This document shows positions 55,860 to 64,000 of a stretch of DNA of 64,000 bases, in pieces. The DNA is taken from NCBI GenBank assembly GCA_028023455.1, contig JAQFVV010012400.1, positions 10,906,248-10,970,247 on the forward strand, read 5' to 3'. The notes under the pieces were generated by a model. It was given only the letters and a program-made list of their open reading frames with translations. It searched no databases and was not told where the DNA came from. Origin of the DNA: Epiperipatus broadwayi. Lineage: Eukaryota; Onychophora; Udeonychophora; Euonychophora; Peripatidae. The first letter of the stretch is position 1; the number at the start of each line of letters is the position of its first letter. The position numbers were made by a program, and so were the translations under genes.

Positions 55860-57480
55860 TTTGATATTTTATAATATTGTCTTTTTAATTTCTTCAGTAG
55901 AAAATATTTTAATCACTTGTCCAATTTTAGCTTTCCAATGTATTATCTTCTCAGCAATATCTTCCCAATAGAAACAATTGACATTACACCTTTTTACAAT
56001 AGTGTCATGGGATAATTCTCATAACATAAACAAATTCAACCTCTCCTGCAAAATTCATGCTTTAGTCCTACAAAACATTTTTAGAATGTTTTGCATTATT
56101 TTTTATATATCTTCTATCCAAAGATATGACTTCATAACAGTGAACTCTATACTACGACATCCAGCAAGTTTTTTTTTCCATATGTCAAAGCATCAGCCAG
56201 GAGGCAAACCTGCAACAACTGTCTGCAAGCAACTGCTTGCAAGGCAGCTGTGCTGACCTCTCGGCTACCAACACTTGACAACAACATGTTGGTTGATTGA
56301 TTTTATGATCTTACATTTGTATTTTTAAATTTTTACCAAGCATCTCTAAATGAATTTTTTCTGATGTCTTTATACTGCATTGATTGGGTGTCCATGTTTC
56401 ACTTCCATACAATAAATTAGGTAAAATAACAGCTCTATATACAGCTAACTTAATTACAGTAATTATTTTCCTGAAATAAAGTGATCTACGTTGTTTAAAA
56501 ATCTCCACAGCATACTGGAGTCATGTTGTATCTCAATCTCCATATTTTATCTTTCTACTTATAAAACTATCAAGGTATTTAAAATGGTTTACATTCTCAA
56601 GTTGATATCCAAGCTAAAAGTTGCTGAGGATTTTTTTCCATCAGTAGCTGATAAAAAATGAGAGTTTTTTTGAACAGTAATAACCCAAATTCTTTATATG
56701 GTTCATTCAAAACATTACAAATACTTTGTAAATGTTTATTGAACTGGAAATAATACCACAATCATCAGCATACTGTCATCCAGAATCCAAGAAGATGAAG
56801 TTCTTGTTTTTAATCAATTTGATTCTAAAAATTCCATCTTCAACACTTCTTTTGTGCTTTGATCACTATTTGATTAAGCCAACTATAAATAATTTCAAGC
56901 AAATAATTGAAAACAAAATTTGGAGCTTGTTCAACCCCTTTTTTTATTTCAAATGCTTCAAATTTTTCACCTGTAATAAAACCTTTCTCTCTTTCTATCA
57001 TGTAGACACTGTATAATATGGATAAATTTTGGTGAACAATTAACTTCAAATAATGTCATGCATCTGACCTATTAACTAAATCAAATGTCTTAACTATGTC
57101 AATGAAAGCAACATGTTAATCATTCCTTTGTCCTTGGAATATTTTTCTGGCAATGAAAACTATCTCTACAATTCCTTTTTGATTCTCTAAAATCACATCG
57201 AGTCTCTGGTAACCTTTTGTCTATAACTGGAAGCAATCTATTCAATAAAAGCCTCGAAAAGCACCTTTGCTTTAATGATTGTAATGATAGTCCATGATGA
57301 TTACTGCAATATAGCCTATTCCCTAAAACTGTATCTAGATTAGAGAGGACAACTTCATGTCTTTATATTTTCCTCTAAAAATTCTAATATTTTTGAAGCT
57401 AACAAATCACCACTATATTTTAAAACTTCTCTAGGTGTTTCATTACTTTGCAATGAATAATAAACTAACCTTTATAGAAA
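55860..57480 (-). pseudogene. LINE of a second type with nested SINE
   Basis: On the minus strand the frames give LLNRLLPVIDKRLPETRCDF (about 57190-57250), then the palm region MIEREKGFITGEKFEAFEIK followed by KGVEQAPNFVFNYL (56890-57020; the usual motif is GVKQGC-APTLF). After a decayed stretch comes the ORF at 56311-56508 with YRAVILPNLLYGSETWTPNQ and IKTSEKIHLEMLG. The C-terminal part continues beyond a SINE to about 55990 (AGEVEFVYVMRIIPRHYCK, compare the GHV-RM-D-RLP motif). The order and motifs fit a non-LTR retrotransposon distinct from the RTE-like copies. Many stops and frameshifts; inactive. Confidence 0.75.
56169..56279 (-). mobile_element. tRNA-derived SINE nested in the LINE
   Basis: On the minus strand: CAAGTGTTGGTAGCCGAGAG head, GCAAGCAGTTGCTTGCAGAC middle, B-box GGTTTGCCTCC, GATGCTTTGACATATGG and poly-A. 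It interrupts the LINE C-terminus, so it inserted after that LINE copy. Confidence 0.85.
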
Positions 57481-57489
57481 CAGAGGAGG

Positions 57490-59080
57490 TAATAAGTATT
57501 AAAGATCATCAGAATCTATAAAAAAAATCAAGAGCAGTCTCTTCATCCTATTGAAGAGCCATCTATTGAAAATCTGAGTAATTAATGTACATTTTGTAAA
57601 ATCCCTATGATTTATAGAGATAATAATGATGGGACAACAAAAATAAATCAGGGTTTGAAAGAATTTATGAACTTTATTTTAGCTCATAATAAAAAGTTAA
57701 AAAAGACATAAGATTATGTTTAAAGAAGCCATTTGATAAATTGATGTTAAATAAAACTACTCTTAAACTTAATGTAGACGCAAATACTTTAAAAATCAAT
57801 TATTATTTTGCTGAAAATGTATTTAACTGTTAAACAATTCTATCATAGTATTATTCTCATCCTAGGTATAATGTAAAGACAAATTTATTGACAAAATTTC
57901 ACTATAATGAAATTACACACTTTCTATCCACACCTATAAATCGTATTTACCTCACATGAAAAAATGAAAATGAACGATAGAATTACAAATACAATTGAGT
58001 TATATTTGAGTTTTATCTTGCTCCCATATGATTTTGCCAACTGACCATAAAATAACTAGTGAAGTAATAGTAATTTTGCATAAGTTAAAATCTCAAAAAA
58101 CATAAATTGTGGAGATGCTTCTTAAAAAATTTCCACAATTCTGACAAAATGAATCAAATATTTTAAGTAATGGGTACATTATTCTTAATTGTTTTAGTAC
58201 AAGGATGCTGTGATTAAAGACTTCAATTATCACATGATTTTTTGAATAATAGTCATTTGATTATTTTATAATACGCTATTATCAAACAAAACCTTACATG
58301 GCAGCATATTTAAAACAAGAATGTAGAAAAATATATGTAACAGTGTAAGAATGCTTTATAATGCAGATAAGAATTAAATTGAATGCAAAAAGCCATAACT
58401 CATATATCATCTGGATAATATCAATAAAAATACAAACACTGTGTAGAGAGATAAGATTTGTGGTCAAACAAAGTGAGTCTATGTAAACTTATATATATTC
58501 AATCTAATATCTTAATTTTATTATTATGCATTACTTGAGTTATTTACCTTGCTTTATTCTTAAAAAATTACCCATCAAGGGATAATAATAAATATTATCC
58601 TGTATGTTTGTAAAATATTTATATGTATTTATATTTATAAGTTGAACAAAAAATGACTACCTACTCTAGTGTTAGGTATAATATTCTGAGTAATAAATGA
58701 GTAAAAAGATTCCAATTGTATTCTAATTTGTCACCTATGTGCCAGTTTTTGACTTCTGTTTTTACCAATGGGATTTCCAACTTTGCATCATGAATAACAA
58801 AAATGACCAGGGTGTGGAAATTTAGAATGCAATAACGTTTCTGGATTCAAAATTACAATAGTTAGAACTAGAATAGGAAGCTATTTTTACTTTAGGGTAT
58901 ATAGTGTGAGATGGGGAATTGAGTAATTTGTGCTATCAGCTGATATCTAGATAAATAAGTAAAGCATCCTTTAGCCATTTAAATGAACTTGAAATACTCT
59001 CTTTTGTATTCAATTTTTATTTTAAAAAAAAATTATAAAATCTTTATTTTCTTAAAAAAAATAAATCAAAAACGTATATT
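57490..59080. other. AT-rich DNA, nothing recognised
   Basis: No gene is supported. The first 200 bp could be further 5' sequence of the neighbouring LINE but no motif is readable. Confidence 0.4.
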
Positions 59081-59084
59081 TAGA

Positions 59085-59360
59085 AAAGTTTTAAACTCAG
59101 ACTTTTAAGTTACCTACAGCTATTCATTCCATCTTATACAACCAATACAAATGACAATATACATGTGAAAAAAATAAATGGCTCTCCAATATACATATTT
59201 CATACTGAACCAGTACTCATCAACATTATGTAGTCATGGGTATTGGTTGTATAAGATGGAAAAAAATAACCATAGGAAGCTTGAAAAACGGAGTTCAAAT
59301 CTCTTCTAATTACATTACATTTAGTATAGACAGTATACCTGTATTTAAATACAGTATTAC
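59085..59360. mobile_element. inverted pair of truncated hammerhead repeats
   Basis: Minus fragment 59085-59226 (AACTCAGACTTTTAAG, TTATACAACCAATACA, hammerhead) meets a plus fragment from about 59227 (GTCATGGGTATTGGTTGTAT, GGAGTTCAAATCTCTTCTAA, TAGTATAGACAGTATACCTG). The ORF at 59236-59481 covers the plus fragment and is not a gene. Confidence 0.75.
59178..59226 (-). ncRNA. hammerhead-like motif with a compensatory stem II change
   Basis: On the minus strand: UUGAUGA (C3 to U), stem II GUACU/AGUAU, GAAA, UAUGUAUA, UUGG. Relative to the GUGCU/AGCAU consensus, one G-C pair has become A-U, with both strands changed. Stem I 5' is truncated (AAUG). Confidence 0.65.
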
Positions 59361-59364
59361 AAAA

Positions 59365-59855
59365 ACATATATGCAAATACTGAAAGTATTATTAGAATTT
59401 AAAAAGTCAATATTACAAGTAAAAATCAGTATTAAGGTTTCTTTTCTGATATTATTTAAGTTTGTTTATAGCAACGATTAATAGACTCCTAAAAAGATTA
59501 AAAAAAAAAAAAAAGCAGTATATAAATATTACATGCTTTTTAAAAAAAAATTAATAATTTAATTCAAAAAGATAAACAAATAAATAATATACGTATTATT
59601 TTGTTAGCATGTAAACAACATATAACAACAGTCAAAATCAGTTCATATTGTAGAAGCATAGAAGTATATTTTCTTATGATTAGAGCCATTTTTTTATTAT
59701 AGCAGTGATTTGAACACAATAGTATCCCTGGTCAATGCTCTAACCCAATCATAGCTTCAACTATGCATCTATATGGGTAGCGTTTGTGATTTATTAATAC
59801 TGTTTAATATTTATGAGTGTGCTCAAAAACACAAAATGCATAATGAAAGTTTTTC
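59365..59855. other. AT-rich DNA, nothing recognised
   Basis: A poly-A tract at 59500-59515; no gene. Confidence 0.4.
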
Positions 59856-59859
59856 TAAG

Positions 59860-60960
59860 CTCAAACCACCTTCAATTTCCAGCTTCTCTTCTTCATGTCA
59901 TTCCCATATATTTTATTACTTCATCATACATCTTACATATGATCTCTTTTTAGGTCTTATACAATCTCTTGGAATCCAGTTTAATATTTCAAGTATCCTT
60001 CTATTTTCATCTTTTCTAGCAATATATCCAGCCCAACTTCAGAATTTTAATTCTTTCAATGATGTCAGTAACATCTGTTTGTTCTCTCATCCATGTATTT
60101 TGTTTTTGTTTTGTTCTAGTTACTCTAACATTGCTCTTCTATTAAGTATCCAAGTCTCAGGTCCATAACTCGGAATTGTCAAATACATTTATTAAAAACC
60201 TTTATCAAACATTTAGACATATTGCCTTTTAATAGTAAGTTATGTTTACCAAAAGCACTCCAACCAAGTTTAATTCTATTATTAATTTCACTCATTATGT
60301 TTTCATCTGTAGTAATAATCTGCCCAAGGTATTTGTAGTCATTATCTTCTTTTATTTCATCATTATCAATCTTTATTTTCATCTTTTGAGAAAATCCGTT
60401 GAACATTACTTTAGGTTTTAATATTTATCTTTAGTCCTACTTTCTTACTTTCATCTGATAACTCTTGCAATATTTTCTGCCATTTTATTTGCAAAAACAA
60501 CTACATCAGTTGCAAAATCTAGATGATTTAAATAATCTCCATTTACTTTTATCTCCTTAGTTTTACATTTTAATCCACAAAAAAGCCTTCTTGCAAAACT
60601 TCTGGAAAATTTTTTGGAGATACGGAGTCACCCTGTCATACACCCTTTTCTATGTTAATCTCCCTAATATCATTATGTAATCTAATTGTTGATGTTACAT
60701 TGTTATAAATATTCTTCAAACTATGACAATATCCTGGGTCTACACCTTTATGATCCAGTGTTTTAATCACTGAAGAAATGCTTACAGAATTACATGCCTT
60801 TTCACATTCTACAAATCCAAATGATAATTACAACTGATATTCATTACAACTTTCTATAAATAGAAACTTTTAATCCCAAAAGTAGTTATTACTCATTGGA
60901 CTATGATCATATATGCCCATCTTTAGCAAGCTCAATCCAAAACATTTCTAATAATAAAGA
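59860..60960 (-). pseudogene. RTE-like LINE: RT palm through C-terminus
   Basis: Minus-strand frames from about 60860 give LSFGFVECEKACNSVSISSV (motif A region; the expected F-DYEKAFDS has lost its catalytic Asp residues), TLDHKGVDPGYCHSLKNIYN, RLHNDIREINIEKGV and then QGDSVSPKNF (motif B). The FADD box is not clear. ESKKVGLKINIKT precedes the ORF at 60179-60406 with DNDYKYLGQIITTDENIMSE and INNRIKLGWSAFGKHNLLLK. The C-terminus to 59880 has ETWILNRRAM, AGYIARKDENRR, ILNWIPRDCIRPKKRS. This is the longest copy of the family in the window and shows that all the truncated 3' ends belong to the same element type. Confidence 0.85.
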
Positions 60961-60969
60961 GTAGCCTTG

Positions 60970-61955
60970 TTTCAATGTTAGTCTACAATTTGCTCCACAA
61001 TATTGTTGTTAAATTTTAATTTACTAAATCTGTAATTTATTACATTTTAATTCATAGATGGTAAATATAATCATCTCAAAAATGTAAGTTCTTTGAGAAC
61101 AATTTGCAGGATTTTTTTTTTTTTATTTTGTTCATGAAGATGAAAGGCAAGTTGTTGTTTTTTTAAGATATTTTTTTGTTTCAAATTTATTTTAGTTTCC
61201 TTTAAAGATATTAATAATAATAAATATAAAATATTATAATTGGTAATGTTTTTTTGAAATATTGAAAACTTATCTGAAGGAAGAGTAGATTTCATTTTGC
61301 TTCATGATAGACCAAGGCAAAGAGATGCTTTTTTTTTAGTTCTCAATATAATTTTAATATTTTTAAAATATTTAAAGTACTTCCATTAATTTTTATTAGT
61401 TTTTAAAAGGTTTTAAATAATAATTATGAAAAAGGTATTTTTATTTTGCTAAAAACTTTACTCACACTTAAATAGTATTAATATGAAAAATTAATCATAT
61501 ATTTCAAACTTTGATTTGATACTTTGATACTCTAGACAAAACCCTAAATACATATGTTTCCTCATATAAAATTTTTTTAAATATCACAGTAAAATTTACC
61601 AATTAGATGAATTTACCAAAAAAAATAAATAAATAAATAAAAAACAAAAGTATGAAAATTCAGTGTTACATTTTTAATAAACATGATCTCAATGGTATTA
61701 AAATGAACAGAAAGAAACTACAGATTAATTCATTTTGACTAGATATAATCAAATACAAATATACAGCTTTTTAAATATATGAAGTATTTATTCAAATAGT
61801 GACAATTTTGTAATGTTCAAAATAACAATGAAAACTTCAGTTACTAAAGCATTCTGGAAAAGTGCACTTTTTAAAAACTGATGCACAAAAAATTATTTAT
61901 TTATAAGTGATTCTATAAGCATTTACACATTGATTAAAGTTTTAGACTATCAAGA
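60970..61955. other. AT-rich DNA with an (AAAT)n run
   Basis: A simple (AAAT)n repeat lies at about 61616-61644. The minus ORF at 61071-61295 has no domain. Confidence 0.45.
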
Positions 61956-61959
61956 TATA

Positions 61960-63150
61960 GACATGGATATTGGCAAATTTTAAAGAATGTAATATATGAT
62001 GCAATAAGAAGATTAACTTTGACAAAGATGTACAAGCTGAGTGCTTATCTCTAAAACCTTTTTTAGCTGTTTTACAAGAAGAATTTTGGTATTTTGTGGA
62101 TCAAAATGAAAAGCTAAGGAAGTAAAGATAAACAGAGATTATTTAAGTCATTTACATTTTGCAAATGATGTGGTTGTTTTTGCGTGCTTCAGATCTTCAG
62201 GAAATATTATAATATATATAATAATATAATTCAATATCTATATTTCTTCAAATCAATATACATAATCCACAATTCCATGATTTTAATGTTTGCTGCCTGT
62301 CATAAGACTTAATTAACAGGCAGGCAGTAAACGTTAAAATCACAGAATTATAGGAAGGTTACCCTTTCAAAGTGTTTGTTGACAAAGACTACAAGGATAG
62401 TCAAAAGCGCTCTTAAGTAGATAAAATTTTTAAAGTTATACTTTATATATATCTAATTACTATATTTATAAATATTCAATTATAAAATTATATATATAAG
62501 TATGCCTAAAGATAAATGCTAAAATGACCGAATTCAATGGAATTCCTCAAAAGCAAAAAATGAATTAGAACAAATTAACAATTTGATATATATATATATT
62601 GATGCAGATAAAAACATAGTGGATGCAATTAATTATAGAATTAAACACGTATGAAGTAATTTGAGTAGAAATAATTTTATACTAAAATAAAATAAGTTTA
62701 TGCATTTAAATATGAAATTTTTTTAATAAATCAGTTTTTACCAATTTTTATTTATGGATCTGAAACTTTGATATTTAACCAAAAAGCAATTCAGAGACTT
62801 CTGAACACTCAATAAAGTATTGAAAGATACATACTGAAAGTAAGAAAAAGGGATTGAATGTAAAATACATGGATGAGAGAACAAACCAGTGTCACTGACA
62901 CTACTGAAAAAAAATTTGAAACTGAAATGCAGCTGAACTAGTCATATTGCTAGAAGGGACTGTTCAAGCCTTAAAATGGATCTAAAAAATTTTAAAAGAC
63001 CTAGAAAGAGATTACATGTAAGATGGATAAATGCAATAAGGAAGTCTGCTTGTGATAAAGATGAGAGGCTATAAATTGAAGAAAGTATATTAAATGTAGA
63101 AATATTCATTCTGTAGTGAAGTGGTAATGGCTGAAAGTGACGAAGATTAA
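61960..63150 (+). pseudogene. RTE-like LINE, plus copy, heavily decayed and interrupted
   Basis: Frames give FLAVLQEEFWYF (about 62060-62100), VSHLHFANDVVVFACF (62145-62195; FADD box changed to FAND), DADKNIVDAINYRIKHV (62604-62654), FIYGSETLIFNQKAIQRL (about 62750-62800) and REQTSVTDTTEKK (62876-62915). About 300 bp (62200-62530) between the palm and the thumb is not LINE sequence and carries a hairpin (62271-62349), so something probably inserted there. The 3' end is near GGTAATGGCTGAAAGTGACG. Confidence 0.75.
62271..62349. repeat. inverted repeat inside the LINE insertion
   Basis: AATTCCATGATTTTAATGTT...GCTGCCTGT pairs with ACAGGCAGGCAGTAAACGTT...AAAATCACAGAATT with few mismatches around a 16-nt AT-rich loop. 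Possibly a very small palindromic element or its core. Confidence 0.7.
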
Positions 63151-63159
63151 ATAAATAAT

Positions 63160-63590
63160 GTATAACTAATTGAAGTGTTTATAAATAAATAATTATTTAT
63201 AAAGAATAATTAATGCATTTTTGGCAATATCTGATACAAATCTGCAATATTTCTCATCCCAGAGCATTAATTAATTTTTTTTTCTTTAAATCTATTTCGC
63301 CAATATGCCAACTGTCTTAATTATTATTATAATGTCAGTGAAAAATTTCTCCAAACTCAGCTGGTAGTAACCAAAAACAAATGATAATATTTGTAAATAA
63401 ACATTATACAGTTTTTGTATTCTTATTTAACACGTTGGAAGTTACACCTACAACTTGAATTCAAATTTGGACTAAATGAGACTGATTTTTTGTTTTTAGC
63501 ATATTAGAGATTTCGCCCCCCCTCCCCCATATAGCTAGCCCAACGATCTAATTCAGTATTAATCTGAAAAAATATATCTAATAATATATA
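63160..63590. other. AT-rich DNA, nothing recognised
   Basis: A C-rich patch (CCCCCCCTCCCCC) lies near 63516. No gene. Confidence 0.4.
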
Positions 63591-63597
63591 TATATAT

Positions 63598-63658
63598 GTC
63601 AAATGCGTTGACCGGGAAGCAAACCCAGGCCAGCTGCTAGGCCACCAAATCTTGACTA
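63598..63658 (-). mobile_element. tRNA-like fragment, probable decayed SINE
   Basis: On the minus strand: GTCAAGATTTGGTGGCCTAG (A-box-like), a shortened middle, then CTGGGTTTGCTTCCCGGTC (B-box-like with closing stem). It resembles the SINE heads elsewhere with the central part deleted. Confidence 0.5.
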
Positions 63659-63659
63659 T

Positions 63660-63895
63660 CTAAAATATATTTTCGAGGTATATGAAACAAAAGTCTCAAA
63701 CTATTATTGTATAACTATTGCTAATTTGATGAGCAGTGCATTTTCTATTATTCCTCTATGAGAAGTTATTGAAAAGACTTTGGCTCTAAGTGTGCTATTT
63801 AAAGATTGTTTCACTATTTTGACTTTTTATTTTAATAATCATCAATTTCAATCATTATTAATCCATTGCAAGAGAAAGATCTTTTAAATTTTGCT
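63660..63895. other. AT-rich DNA, nothing recognised
   Basis: No supported feature. Confidence 0.4.
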
Positions 63896-63904
63896 TCAGT
63901 TTCT

Positions 63905-64000
63905 CTGATCACTAATCCGGAAACTTCCTTGTTTCAATCATCCATCTCACACATGGTCTTTTTCTGGATCTTTTACAATCTCTTGGTATCCACTTTAAGG
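63905..64000 (-). pseudogene. RTE-like LINE 3' fragment, cut by the window end
   Basis: On the minus strand: LKWIPRDCKRSRKRP followed by CVRWMIETRKF. These are the C-terminal blocks seen at 26.7 and 46.6 kb. The element continues beyond the right edge. Confidence 0.75.

Noticed and set aside
59773-60168. 131-codon plus ORF, the longest in the window
   Set aside because: It is antisense to the C-terminal part of the minus-strand LINE (ILNWIPRD, AGYIARKD), whose motifs are recognisable.

Overview
This window is AT-rich (I estimate well above 70% A+T), gene-poor animal DNA. It has no long open reading frames, no bacterial operon structure and no rRNA or confident tRNA gene. Its recognisable content is decayed mobile DNA: non-LTR retrotransposons with an RTE-like C-terminus, Penelope-like elements (PLEs) with GIY-YIG endonuclease remnants, tRNA-derived SINEs, a non-autonomous hAT element, fold-back elements and many microsatellites. 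This mix points to an invertebrate metazoan; the sequence alone does not fix the clade. Almost every short ORF is chance, low complexity or a piece of one of these repeats. The only stretch that might belong to a host gene is a less AT-rich island at 42.5-43.2 kb.

The most interesting system is a dispersed, non-coding repeat family of about 435-475 bp per unit. It is often arranged as tandem or inverted partial dimers (8.75-9.75, 10.4-10.8, 13.4-14.3, 16.5-16.85, 23.8-24.75, 31.8, 41.3-41.7, 48.4-48.6, 52.86-53.58 and 59.1-59.4 kb). At one conserved place, every copy that keeps the region carries a hammerhead-like sequence: stem I CCAA/UUGG, core CUGAUGA, a stable stem II, GAAA, a very short stem III and an AUA cleavage triplet. 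At least three copies keep an intact core (24.17, 52.91 and 53.39 kb). Two of these lie 473 nt apart in direct orientation, so self-cleavage would release a 473-nt RNA. This is the architecture of retrozymes and of the hammerheads of PLEs. Fragments of three PLEs lie in the same window (4.7-5.6, 29.1-30.25 and 34.0-34.3 kb), so a possible source of reverse transcriptase is present in the genome, though all three copies here are dead.

Layout. 0-4.7 kb: AT-rich DNA with a compound triplet microsatellite. 4.7-5.6: PLE fragment. 6.54-6.86: perfect-looking fold-back element. 8.7-14.3: cluster of hammerhead repeats and terminal-inverted-repeat elements. 15.46-15.81: fold-back element with a 12-bp target duplication. 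18.0: tRNA-like fragment. 19.66-20.11: SINE/flank array (flank-SINE-flank-SINE-flank). 22.5-23.5: RTE-like LINE. 23.8-24.75: hammerhead dimer. 26.3-26.9: two LINE 3' ends. 27.15: SINE. 29.1-30.25: PLE with RT and GIY-YIG parts. 31.4-32.2: rearranged duplicated blocks. 34.0: PLE tail. 36.3-36.6: fold-back and SINE. 37.2: AT tracts. 39.75-40.2: hAT MITE. 41.4: hammerhead repeat. 42.5-43.2: island with a possible exon. 44.56: SINE. 46.1: long AT tract. 46.3-47.05: two LINE 3' ends. 47.9-48.3: minisatellite. 52.7: SINE. 52.86-53.58: best hammerhead dimer. 53.8-55.8: three copies of the fold-back family. 55.9-57.4: a second LINE type with a nested SINE. 59.1: inverted hammerhead repeats. 59.86-60.96, 61.96-63.15 and 63.9-64.0: RTE-like LINEs.
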